From Macrotrachela quadricornifera (taxonomy: Eukaryota; Rotifera; Eurotatoria; Philodinida; Philodinidae): DNA of 64,000 bases. Positions within the stretch are counted from its first letter, which is position 1; each line of letters starts with the position of its first letter. This document shows positions 43,659 to 55,826 of the stretch, one piece after another. Made by a program: the position numbers and the translations under genes. The notes beneath the pieces are model-generated. The model ran no database searches and was not told the origin of the DNA. It saw nothing but the letters and a program-made list of their open reading frames with translations. The stretch lies in the NCBI GenBank assembly GCA_022393335.1, contig JAJEKB010001426.1, positions 983,867 through 1,047,866 of the forward strand, in the 5' to 3' direction.

Positions 43659-44470
43659 TAGTAACAAGAAAAATGCAATAATTAAAAAAAGATTTTATTT
43701 ACACAAATGGTTGTATAAATATAAAAAATATAACAAATTTACATAAACTAGGTGGAAAAATTCACAAGTTTTAATTACAAAAAAATGACAAAAATAGTTA
43801 GTTAATTATCATCAGTCAAATTTAGTTTGATTATAATTTAAATCTGGCTGATCAAGATAGTTCACGTAATGAAGTTTTAATTATTCACAAATTGTCTAAA
43901 TTTATAAAATTTCTATTTCAGAACATAAAGTCTCTACACTATATCAGCACTCGTTTTAGAAAGTGTATTGAACAAAAAAAGTCATTTTATCATAAGACTA
44001 TTAACATTAATATCTAAAACACAAATTATATTATTCTATATTTTACATCAAAACTTTTATTTTGAAAGATGAAGATCTGAACAACACCTTTTCTTTCAGG
44101 AACTTGTAATTAGTCGAGACCCTTTTCTTCGAAAAGATCGATCAACATTCGTAAGCATAAAATAAAATAAATTTTTAAAAAAATCAAGTTTAAACAGTTT
44201 GGATTATTGCTTTTCTCTTTATTCTTTAAAACTTTAATTTCATTGGTTGCCATGAGCCTTCATCAATATAATCCTCTTCCAAATCTTCTATGTTAGAATA
44301 TCAACAAATCGAAATTCTAGAATATAGTATATAAATAATTGAACAATTTTGGTTTACAAAAACAAACTAATGATGTCGCTATTGTTGTACTTAAGATCTT
44401 GATAAGATCTTGCTTACTGATCCCAAGATTTCAAGATCTTGCTTACAAGATGTTGCACTAGGGATAGTAC

Positions 44471-45548
44471 CTAGCGTTGCTCAGGAAACCTCTCTCTCAA
44501 TTGAAAAATGAAAAAATGGTCATTAAAATGTATCCTGACCTATGAATAAATCATTTTGACCATTTAATAAGAAAAATTTCTATTTTTTTAAACCTTGAAT
44601 TAATTTAAGATTATACTGAGTTTTGAACAATTATTAAGAGACGGTCCATGACAAGATCGAGCATTTTCATAGTAGGACATCATATAAAAAGTTCTGATCA
44701 GCCGTTTTAAGGTTCGAAAATGAAAGAACATCTTTAAAAAAACCTTTAATTCCTAAATTTTAGCCTTCTGTATGCGACTTTTGAGTAACTATGAAAACAA
44801 TATCGAAAAGGTCCTCAGGTTGTGCTTTTTTTGTTATTAGTATGTGATCGTTTTTTTCGTAAAAGTTAATTGAAACCTATTGAATTTGACATCAGAAGAT
44901 AGAACAAATTTTGCTCTATAAAACTGCATGTTTAGATTTCATTTTAAATGTGTCTATGGGGTCTCAATTTTCAAAAACGACCCAAAAAATACATAATAAT
45001 TTTGAACATTGTGGGGTGTGTTTTAGCACTTTGACGAAAAAAAAATACCCAAGAAGGTTTGGGCCTAACGTAATTTCTTTTGGATTCCATAGAGTGGAAA
45101 AAACTGAACAAGACGCACGTAAAGAAGTGTGCAAAAAATTTGCGCGTAGCACCTTTATTTTGTCTAAAAGATAACAAAACATCACTCTTATACAACATCT
45201 CTTTACGATATTTCCAATATTTCTCAGTCAAATGAAAATATTATTGTGGTTTTTATGTCCAAGCTGATGGGTAAGCAAAGTAGAACATATAGAATCCTAA
45301 TTTATTGTGTCAGTCAGAGGGACGACTCAATAATATATTATACGTATAGATGATCTAGTCAATATTTTTTATGAATTTGCTGTACTCACTATTCAATATT
45401 ATACAGTACCTTTTAGACTGAATATTCGAATTGTACGTTATGTTACTTTATAAAAAACATTGTTGATACTCTCTATTTTGTTTTATTTCATGTTTTAAAA
45501 GTGAAGCACTAGTGCAATGTTCGTATTTTGACAAAGAATAATATGTTT
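44471..45548. other. Intergenic, no recognised gene
   Basis: Open frames at 44911-45231 on both strands overlap each other and match nothing I know. No repeat borders. Confidence 0.4.
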
Positions 45549-47160
45549 TTATTGTCCCTTTTTACGTGGAAACCTAGTTGACTTTCTTGTGCGTGATAAA
45601 TTTTCGCTTTCAAGTGACGATAACGCTTGTTTTGACGTAGTCGTAGCCGCTGCAAAGTTATTTTCCACCATATCATCTTTCTTAACTATGGATCGAATAT
45701 CAGCAAGCTGAGCCACTAAATCGATGGCGAGCTGTTGTTGAAACGCTTCCTCATCAATATCATATTGGTCAGGGTTTACAAGATTATCGTCTTTGAAATT
45801 AGATGAGTTTGGATTATTTACTTTGTGTTTGCTTGCCTTTTATCGCGCGAAAAATGATCGAACTGACCCTACTTTAACAAGCTCAGAAAGATCAAAAAGA
45901 TAAAGTCCTGTCTCTGGATCTTTACTGTATTTCATTTCATCAATCATTGCCTCCGGTTGCGATCGTATTTCATGTAGCTGACTATCGTCAAGTTTTTTCT
46001 TTAGAAATTGCTTTACTTTGGGAGATATTTTCTGCAGTTTTCGAGTTAATGAAAGAGCCCATCCTTCGCTCAATGTTGGTGTATGATTGTAGTCGTTTCG
46101 ATTGAAATTAATTCTCTCTAATTCAAGAGATAAGAGCTCTTGATTGTCAGCAGCGTCTATTTTGGTTTTATAAGTAATTATTGCAATATCTTTCGTTGAT
46201 AAGTTTTCGACTCGTTCAATATGATAACCATTAACTATATGTCGAAGAAGATTACCATACTTTAGGAAGCAACAAATACATCCTTCATAGTTGCAAAAAA
46301 ATTCAAAAGAATTTTCGAGTGGATTTGGTTCCAGAAAAGAATTAATACAAACGAGAGGGTTAATCTTCAGCGAAATTAGCGTACCAATGCCTACGTCCCA
46401 AGCATGATATGAACGAATAGCAGTTGATTCATAGATAAAATTATATAGTTTAGTTCTATCGTTAATTTTATCTTTACTCTTCGAACAAGTAGGCGCCAGT
46501 TAACATTCAAATACATGTACATTTTCCACACTATTGTAAGAAGTGCATGCTGCTACAAATTGAGCAGCTGTTGAAACATCATGTCCTTCATTTAAATAAC
46601 GACGGATATGTAACTTTAAAACAGCAGCATATCTATCTGATGGACCTGTTTTTAGATAAAAAAATAATAGGTAGGGCACATAAGATAAAACTTACCTTTT
46701 CCACCTTGTGGATTTGAAAAGTCAAAATGTCTAACTGTAATGCCAGTGTTTTCGGAGAGGTGAGACAAACTCAGAATAGTCTATGCCGAATGGTAACACC
46801 CAGCATTATCTGATCTTATGCAAGCACTTTCAATCATCGGTTTATGCGTTTTTACTTACACAAGAATGTCATGCAGAATAGATAATACTGTATCACTATT
46901 TTGCACCACTTGATCAAATACATGAACAAATACCGTATGATCAAGAACAGTCATTTTCATCATTTGTTTTTTTTGCTCGTCAATCTCTTCTTCATCACTA
47001 TTGTTTGATGACTCATCGTCATCATCAGTACCTGGTTTTGTTGACACAACCGTAATGTGCCAGCTAATTCCTTTTTTACCGTCTCGATATTGAAGAGTAT
47101 TCCACTTGTAGGAGAATCAAGAATAATAACTATTGCCCAGTTGATTCTTCTTCAATTTTG
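45549..47160 (-). pseudogene. Decayed transposon-like gene: RSDNAGCYH domain plus C2H2 finger
   Basis: Read downward from about 47160: DGKKGISWHITVVSTK, an acidic insert (DDDDESSNNSDEEEID), TVFVHVFDQVVQNSDTVLSI, then across a probable intron KPMIESACIRSDNAGCYHSA and FDFSNPQGGKG. A clear intron follows (GGTAAGTT ... AAACAG, about 46649-46694). Next come PSDRYAAVLKLHI, a C2H2-like finger (FFCNYEGCICCFLKYGNLLR, then H-x4-GYH), SEGWALSLTRKLQKISP and a basic tail ending at 45549. This order matches a widespread family of uncharacterised invertebrate proteins known to me only as transposon-like; the DNAGCYH stretch resembles the second catalytic site of integrase-type DDE enzymes (inference). TAG after CYHSA, TAA after HVFEC and a frameshift near 45840 disable it. 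Confidence 0.72.
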
Positions 47161-48138
47161 AATGATATTCTAGTTGAAACTAATTATATAATTGTGTTTC
47201 AGATTTTACGAGAACAAATATTGGCTATAAGTTTCAATTACAGACTTCATCTACTTAACTTATATGAACAATATAAAAATATATTTTTATCTCTTAGATA
47301 TTTCTTTCTTCATTTTTTATGTTTGGTACTTCACTCATTGGCAACCAAAATTGTACCTTCATTGATCTAGCTGTGTTTCATCATAGAGTAATATATATCT
47401 AATAAATGATAGAAAGGAATTATTCATATCATAGTTGTTCAGAGAATACGAATCTGTAGGACCTCTCAGCAATACACATTTACTAACAACACTATTTTAA
47501 AAATTCTATTGAAATAATAAACATAATGTTGATAAATATGTCAAACGCATCATCAATCAGTATTGTCTCTTTATTATCTCTATATAAATATTGTGACATT
47601 TATGTATAAGAAAAACTAATTTTATAAGCTAATCTGTTATTCTAGTTGTCTTAGATATATATCAACTCCCATATGACGAGTGGTATAACTTACTTCACTT
47701 TTGAATACATCTCTCAAATTCAAGTCTCAATACTGAATTTATTTTCTGATCGGTTCGATTGTTTCATTAAATTCTTCCACTCCGAATTTGTTCGGTCAGA
47801 TATCCAAAGCTACTCGAGATGGTTTCTTAAAATATCATTACCGTTACGTCAGCCTTCATTCACTTCGTTTGTTTGTTCTTTGATTTATTACATTGATAAT
47901 AAAAGATATTTACTAGGAAGCATTTTTTCAAATAATAAATATTTCCTATTATTGTTGTTTTGAATAAAAGAAAACTCATAGTCACAAGTGGTGTTTTATT
48001 GCTGATGATGATCGTACTATTAAAGATGAAAAGTTCCAGTATATGGAAAATTAAATAGCATTGCTATTATTTATTATATAATAAGATCTAAAGTTAGTAG
48101 TAACATATAAAAAAAATTTTAATGGTTTTTTCTAGTTA
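47161..48138. other. Intergenic, no recognised gene
   Basis: AT-rich. The 96-codon frame at 47673-47963 has no recognisable domain. It includes the 3' flank of the Mx-like gene. Confidence 0.4.
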
Positions 48139-50438
48139 TTAAACAGTTTGTCCCATAACTAATGCTCTTTCCATCGCATCTATACTTTTCTTCAAATTAT
48201 CACGTTTTTGTTGTTGATTGAATGGTTCACGCATCCATTCAAACAAAATAGCGGATGTAAATGCTGAACTCAGTTTTGCGTCGAGCACAAGAGCACATCG
48301 AGTGATAAACCAATAATGACAAAGTTGGGAGACCTGATCAACAATACGTTGTTTAACTACACGACAATAAACTAACACTGCTATTTGAATATCTAATACA
48401 GCTTGCTGTTCATTTGAAAGACCACGTACATCTACGATGAATTCATTGATAGTAAATGTCGAAGGAACTTTCGCATCTTTATCTAACAAAGAAACCCGAC
48501 GATCGACACGCATACATTTTATTGATAGAAATAAAACTTACTCAATTTAACACTATCATTATATTCTTGATATTTTTGCTTGATTTTGTTCACTGTATCC
48601 ATGTAATAAGGATTGAGTGTAAATATACGTTGTTCAATTTCAAGCGTCTTTGTTATATCATTACGACATTGTACTTCACTTTCATCAATAGCACGTAGAA
48701 TTATATCAGTTAATTTATGTATTATTTGATCTTTATAACTTGTCTCTTCAGCAAAAACTTGGTTTAATATTTTAATCAATACTTGTTTCAAATATTCCAT
48801 ATACGATTCAATTAGATCCTCACATGGTTTTCGCAATTTATTTTGTTCAGTACGATAAAGTCGTTCAATGATACTAAATGATGGAAAATTAGGTAAAGCA
48901 ACACCAGCATTTTCTTCAAGTAATTGTAATACGAGTTTATAATATCCTGACGAAAAGAAATTTGTGAAAGAATTAGAAAGTTTGTCTCTACATTCTTTTT
49001 GTCGATTGTACAGTTGAAAGGCAATCCGTTCATCGAATCGATCATTACATATTTGTGTAAGAGTAGTTGCTCGTGATAAATCAGTTGTTGCAGTGACTGG
49101 CGCCTCAAGTTTTAATTGCATCTCATTGTCATATACTCCATGAACACGTGCATTAATAATTTCACGATAAGTTTTAATTAAATCTGTATACAATGACCAA
49201 CAATCCATTTCAGAAGTAATCGGTGGTGGCATTTGTTTTAATTCAGATTTCTTTGATTTTATTTCCTTTTTAAGTTCATCTATTATTGATGGAAGAGTTG
49301 AACGAATACGTTCTTGTTGAATTAAAGCAAGTCGTTTAACTAATTGTTCACTGCCAAGATATCGCTGCGGAACATCTTTAAAAGCTTTATTGGAACGAAA
49401 AAATTCTTGTTCTCGTCGTCGCATTTCATCAAATGGAATATTTTGATCTATTTCTTCCTGTGTACGATTAAGGACAGCTACGCAACCAAGTTTTAATACC
49501 ATTGATCCTGGACCAATACCCTGAAGTTTTTCACCAATACCTTTGTCAAATTTATCAATTTTTGATACAGCAATTAATTGTCGGTCACCTTTCAATATAG
49601 ATAATAATTTAACAATTAGAAATAAGATATACATTCTTACACTGTGGATCATTCTTTTTTGCAAGTTGAATCGATTCAGAAGTTGTAAAATCAACAGATG
49701 AAGGAATCACATGCAAAACAATAGCTGTCTGCGGTTTGATATAATGTTCAATGAGTTCAATTATATCTTTATAAATAGTTTTTGACTGTCCATCAACTGG
49801 ATTACGAGTAATACCTATAAAAATGGGAAGAAAATATAGTTTAATAATTAATTCATCTTATCATACTGTGCTTGCTGACCTGGTAAATCAATTAATGTCA
49901 AATCTGTTTGGATATCGTGCTTATATACAGTCAAGTAAATAGGCTTCGATGAAACGTTAAGATTTGCACCTGCCAATCGCACTGTACAATCTGTTACCTT
50001 GCTCATGATCTCGGAAAAGTTGTTGATTCTGATCTCAGGTACACCTTCACATCGAATAGTAGCATAGTCTTGTTGATCCAATGGAATATTTTTCATGCGT
50101 AACTCAAGTGGGCATCGAGTGCAAATATTTTGTGCTCGTGGTAATTGAACTCCACTTAATGCTTCGAGAACAGACGATTTACCAACCTTAGAATGTGTCA
50201 AAGATGAGATCGATATTAGTGATCATAATATAATTATACTAACTGATTGATCGCCAACAACAACAATATGAGGAAGAGAAATTTTCTCATGATGTAATAT
50301 TTCTCTCATGTCATCAACAATCTTGAGAAGACGACGTGATTCTGCGGTATTTAGTTCGTCAGTAAGCATCTTTAAACCGATATTGTGTGCACGTTTATGA
50401 TTTGTCAGAAGTGATTCTTTTATTTTTATCATAAACAT
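48139..50438 (-). CDS. Mx-like dynamin-family GTPase (five exons)
   Basis: Exons 50244-50438, 49880-50186, 49641-49814, 48542-49588 and 48139-48482, with four GT-AG introns of 52-65 nt, join to an uninterrupted 688-codon frame. That is close to vertebrate Mx (about 660 residues). The GTPase domain has G1 GDQSVGKSS (62-70), the Mx-style TRCPLEL switch-I threonine, G3 DLPG (165-168) and G4 SKID (234-237; TKxD is usual). The helical middle part is followed by a GED-like C-terminal region (residues about 575-688). There is no pleckstrin or proline-rich domain, which argues for Mx over classical dynamin. Such proteins assemble into rings; in vertebrates they restrict viruses, but in invertebrates some act in membrane remodelling. 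The start ATG at 50438 is the first in frame; ATG at 50432 is possible. Confidence 0.9.
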
Positions 50439-53138
50439 CAAATATTTTTACTTTGTCGTCTGCTATAAGAACAGAACATGTGTATTTATATGATTTTTCT
50501 TTGTTTTCATTGCTTTCAAATATTTATTTTTGATTAAGTTGTGCAACTATTTGTTTTGCTTGTCTCAAGTGTATTGCTTTTGCTGTACACTTCATACAAA
50601 ATATATGCATAGAATGCACATCATAGTATATGTCGTTAAGGTGATCGTCTGTCTACGAACAATGATAAGAAAAACAAGAATTTGATTTAAAAAAAATTTA
50701 AAAAAATTGAATTATTGTTGGACTAAATCAACAATTGAATATATTAAACAGAATACATCATATTTTTTTTGAATATAATGACTGTGACTGTCTTCCAAAT
50801 ACATAATATTCACTGTTGAGTCTCATTGTATCATCTAGAGGAATACAATTATTGTGATGTAACACATCTTTAACACATTCTCGGTAATTTGATATTCATA
50901 GAAAATAGGTTTAATATATTCACTTGTATACGTATCTACTCTTGATGATGCATTTACTGATATTTTCAGTCTCTGTAGCCATTCGCTTTCTCTTTTTCGT
51001 ATTTCTATTATGACATAAACAGTTCTCTTTCTTATATGAGCCATACAATACAAAGAAGAATATACAGAAACGAGATTTCTTTTCTCGCATATGTATCAAC
51101 ACATACTAAAGCTTTATGTTGATTTGTATATCGTCTGAATAAATCGATGTAAAAAATAGCAGTAACTGTGTAGCCTTCTGTTCAACAAAAAATGAAACAA
51201 AAGTGTTTTTCTACTAAGTTTCTTATTACAATACAATGGAGACCATCAGTGGATCCCATCGCCTCGAATGTGTTAAACTCATATTTGATATTTCAAATAG
51301 TCAACTGTAAAAGTATAAAAAAAACGAACAATTTTCTCTTGTCATGGCCATTTGTCATGATACACGCTTTTTCTCTCTCATGTTTATTGTTTTCATTCGC
51401 CCTCCTCTCACATTTGTCGTTGTTCACTCTCTGATTTTGAGTAGGAGAGAGCATGTTGGAGCGCGATGTATGTATGAAAGAAGGCGTTAAAAGCAATGGA
51501 TATATGTTGCTTCGTTCTTGTGTGTTTACATTCTTTTTATTTAAAATTGTGTTTGGTTATGGAATAAAGTTCTCATTGTTTACATCTCTCTGAATGAATT
51601 CTTTTTAAGAAATGAATTTCAAACTTGCCGACTTGTCTTTAATAGTCTAATCAATGAGATAGAATATATGACTGATTTCAAAAATAGTGAGTCATATAAG
51701 AACAACATTAATTATACCGACAATTTTAGCAAATCATTTCCATTTATAGCACGGAAGAGATGCTGAATCATCTTCTACAAAAAATACCAAATTTTGATAA
51801 ACTGTTATTTTCCAATGATTATAGAAACCTCTTATGCAATTAATATTTCATATGATCGAAAATTTTTAAACCAAGTTCGTCATAAACTCAATTCATGAAC
51901 AAGATTGAAAGACCTGTAAAGACAAGATATCCAATGCCGATTATGAGACAAAAGCCAAGTATTATCTTATATCGATATAGAAAAGTCTAAATTTCAAAGA
52001 AAAATACACATGTATATTTAAATTATATTTTTGCAAGTTTTCTTATAAGTATTGAGTGATATAATATTACCTTTATTTTGATCGATTTTTTTCTCCAATA
52101 GAGTTGTTAACAATATCATCTCTTTTCTAATGAACATGTAAGGCAAACATACCTTCATTAATTATAAAAAAACATTAATCGGTTTATCCACATTTTGAAT
52201 GAAAACTGCAGTTGCTTGTGCAGCAAAGTATATTTTTTAAAGAGTATCAAACATCATCATAAACAATAAAAGACAATTTTTTAATTGATTTTTATTTAAT
52301 GAATAATCGATAATGAAAAATCAGTAGATTGGCCATGGAAAAATGAATACAACACTGAAATAATCCGATGATGATTGAAATCTACATTTTTCTTAAATCA
52401 ATTCAATATTCAATGTATCTTAACATAAAAATTCTTACAACAATTTATTAAAAGTTAATCATTGTCGTTATTTTGCTAAAAAGTTTTATCTGTATATGCG
52501 TCAATACCTTTTCCAATGGCATTGATTAATTTTCTTAGTTTTGTTCAGTGGTATTAACTTTGACTTCATTGTTCGACAGATGTCCTCATGGTTATTTTAC
52601 TAAATCTCATACTTTAAGTGAGATTAGATCAACTGAAAATGAATACAAATAAAGAACGTATAGTAACTCTCTATATTAAATAAATATTAATTTTCTTTTT
52701 TGATATAATCTCAATTTTATTTATGATTTAAAATATATTCGTTAGAATTTAAATTTATTTTTACTCTTCTGATTCGTATATAAAATCAGATTTATATTCA
52801 TCATTTGTAAGTTACTATTCATTTTTGGAATAGTTATTTCTACTTTATCAATAACTAAAAATCGCTTACATTTAGTGCTTTCTGAAAAATTAATGTAGTG
52901 AGAGAATATATTTTGTAATTCAAGTATAATTTTGATAACAACATTACTTACACAAAGAAAAGATAAGATTCATGCCCTCATTTCATTTGTAATAACAAAT
53001 TCGAAAGAAAAACAAGCATTTTTACGACATCTCCTTTATATTTATCGAAGATTTTTTTCACTATCAAGAGTGACAAATATTTAATATTAACATAATACAA
53101 GTGAATTCATATTTATTAAAATATAACTATAATTAATT
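50439..53138. other. 2.7-kb gene-poor stretch
   Basis: No domain on either strand. Overlapping open frames at 50835-51496 are unconvincing. It contains the promoter sides of two divergent genes (Mx-like, minus; GNAT, plus). No transposon ends recognised. Confidence 0.45.
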
Positions 53139-53660
53139 ATGTTAACAATTCGTCCAAGTCGTAATGAAGATATTTCTGCTATCACTGATATTTACAGTTA
53201 CTATGTATTACATACTACATACACATTTGAACTAATTCCACCTACTATTGAAGAAATGGCAAGTCGACGAGCAAATATTCTTAGTAAACATTTACCATAT
53301 CTTGTTGCAGAACAATCAGGTTTGGTTATTGGTTATGCTTATTGTAATTGGTTTAGACCATATGCTACATATCGCTTTTCAGTTGAAGTATCGATTTTTC
53401 TTGATCATAATGTACGTGGTAAAGGATTTGGTCGCCAATTATTAAATGCATTAATGCATGAAGCTGAATTAGGTGGTGTTCGAAAAATGCTATCCGTTAT
53501 TGGTGATTCAACAAATGAAAGATCTATCAATTTACATCAGTCTGTTGGATTTTCACACGTTGGTACGTTTAAATCCTGTGGATGGAAGTTCAATCGTTGG
53601 CTTGATATGATATTGATGGAAAAGAGTATAGGTGAAGGTGATACTACTCCTCCTGAATAA
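53139..53660 (+). CDS. GNAT N-acetyltransferase, phosphinothricin/methionine-sulfoximine type
   Basis: A 173-residue single-domain acetyltransferase, the usual length for bacterial phosphinothricin-type GNATs, which move an acetyl group from acetyl-CoA to the amine of glutamate-analogue compounds. It begins with TIRPSRNEDISAITDIYSYY. The segment AYCNWFRPYATYRFSVEVSI holds the catalytic-region Glu. The pyrophosphate loop RGKGFG (93-98) binds coenzyme A, and NERSINLHQSVGF is the characteristic late motif. WLDMILMEK closes the fold. The family is mainly bacterial and fungal, so an origin by horizontal transfer is a good hypothesis. However, codon use is as A/T-rich as the neighbours and both flanks look rotiferan. 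No introns. The true substrate may be another small amine. Confidence 0.88.
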   Translation: MLTIRPSRNEDISAITDIYSYYVLHTTYTFELIPPTIEEMASRRANILSKHLPYLVAEQSGLVIGYAYCNWFRPYATYRFSVEVSIFLDHNVRGKGFGRQLLNALMHEAELGGVRKMLSVIGDSTNERSINLHQSVGFSHVGTFKSCGWKFNRWLDMILMEKSIGEGDTTPPE

Positions 53661-55826
53661 ATAGTATCATAGTAAAAGAAAAAGACTTTCCAAATTCTAA
53701 AGTTGTGACTAATGTACTTTTGTATAGGAAAAAACCTATTGTCTTATAAATGATTTAGTAATAGTTAAAAATTCTTCTATAAATTATCAGTGATATAACT
53801 GATAGTAATCAAGATACTTCACGCACGAACCATAACAAAGAACTTATTCTTCATGTTAAAAAGTATTACATTTAGATATAACTACCCTGAAACGAATCAA
53901 AAAAACAAGAAGCAAACAATATTATTTATATATTTTCTTGTTACAAAATATATAGATATCATCTTAGATAGCTTATGAAAGAACTGTCTCAAATGATCCT
54001 AATAGCTTATTGCTACAGAGACACTGCATTTTAAAGGGCACTTTTTACCTCAATCTCGTGGTTTCTCTTAGGAATATTAGAAAAAGTAGTTTTCGAATTT
54101 TGACTTAAAACTTTCCACAGAAACAGATTTTAAACAGAATACTTTATTGTCAAAGTTTTAAATATTTCCATTGTTCCTATCCTAACATTTGTATTTCTAA
54201 AATTTAATGTCGAAATTTTTTTCGAACAAAAATGTCTCTAATAAATAATTTAACCAAAACTAATGTCATATAGGAATCTTTGTGTCTCCAAATATCAGAA
54301 AATCATCATGGTCTCTTAAGGAGCTAACCGTTCGCAAAGAGTTAAACAAAGAGCATTAAAAAAAAGAATATTGAGACAGATACATTCCATAATTTTAGTA
54401 ATGTAACTTCTAACAGTATTTTCTAGAAGAAAAAAGAGTACAATCATTTCATCTTGAAAGTCTATATATGAATATGAAAAACTCTAACTAATTTAAATAA
54501 AAAAATTCATATCTAAAACAATACTAATATATATATACTTAGTCTTCTCGGTATTTATATTTCTTGCTTGACATATGTGAAAAGTGAGATTTTATTAGTA
54601 GTACCCATTACAAATAAGTGTGCAGAAGAGATGCATGTAGCGATAAGACTTGTTGTTGTCAATATTAGAAGAAGCTGAATAAATAGAACAAGCAAGTCTA
54701 GTTATCTTTTATTTCATGATAAAGTAAGGTATGTATCACTCGAACATTTTATTCAAAATGACGCTTTATGATAGAATTGTGTGTATCGGAGATATCGATT
54801 TTGAGTTCATTCCTAGGATCTCGTAATCTGATGTGTATTAACGTTACTGATAATCAGAAGCTGCCTAGAAACCCACAGTACTTTGCCATAAAACAGAAGA
54901 CACAGTACAGGAAATGTTACTGATAAGAACAGATATTTCAGAGATATCTGTAGTTTTCTATTTTATTCATCTAATTCTTGTCATAAAAATTTTATTTTTA
55001 CATTTTAGAGTAAAGATTAGCTCGAAAATTAAAAGAGTATTTAGTGGTATTTTATGAGTAATTCGATTTGTTCTTATTATGAACAATGTTCCTAATAGAA
55101 ACAGATTATTTAAAATACATAGAAAATATATTTGTGTTTAAGAACTGACCTGGTAATATCATTAAAATTAAAGATTTTCATTTCAATAATTGAAATATAG
55201 TATCTTCTGATGAAATAAATTTTAAAAAAACCGTTGTTTTTAATCTATTTTAACCAGTTTTTTTAACAAAAATAACAATTATAAACAACTAAACATCAGA
55301 AAATTGATTATAATAAACTCAAATTAGCTTGATGTCGATTTTAATTATCTGTTTTTGCTTTTATTCTAATCTGTGACACATTATATATCATTGCGATCTT
55401 GAAATCAAACAAAGTTTATTATCAACTTACCTATTTATCGATACTTCTCTTGAATGACTCTAACTGTTCTTGGTATGTGCATTCCATTTACTGTTTATTA
55501 TCGTCAATAGTCATAGCAAAGCAATTATAAGGTCGCGTTCCTATCTCAAAATTCAACTATTCGTAAAGACGAAAAGTTTCATGCAAAATGCACTGTCTAG
55601 ATACTTTTTTCTATCTATACGGCTCTATTTCTTTGTAATCTACTTAAAAAAGATAAATTTCAGATTACTATGAAAAATAATGATCAATATCGTTTATGTA
55701 GACGAGTTAGTTTCTTCAATCTTCTAGAGAGTCAAATTAAAGAATACTAAAAAATATATTTCTCTAAATAATTCGATCAAAACACGATATATAAGTTTTT
55801 TATAAAATATTGTTTCTTCCACTAGT
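53661..55826. other. 2.2-kb intergenic
   Basis: Very AT-rich, with no domain and no repeat borders recognised. The last 100 bases are the leader of the ADP-ribosyltransferase gene. Confidence 0.45.

Larger units (their letters stand above)
42784..44470. mobile_element. Composite non-autonomous element with about 35-bp inverted ends
   Basis: The left end contains CCCTAGTG, then AACATCTTGTAC and CAAGATCT. Reading inward from the right end gives CCCTAGTG, AACATCTTGTAA and CAAGATCT in the same order. CTAGC occurs on both sides (42779-42783 and 44471-44475) and may be a 5-bp target duplication. CAAGATCTTG-like words are repeated inside the right end. It has no coding capacity. A second MITE at 43062-43658 is inserted within it. 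Confidence 0.6.

Noticed and set aside
47673..47963. 96-codon plus-strand frame
   Set aside because: Composition is rich in Phe, Ser and Ile as expected from AT-rich random sequence; no domain.
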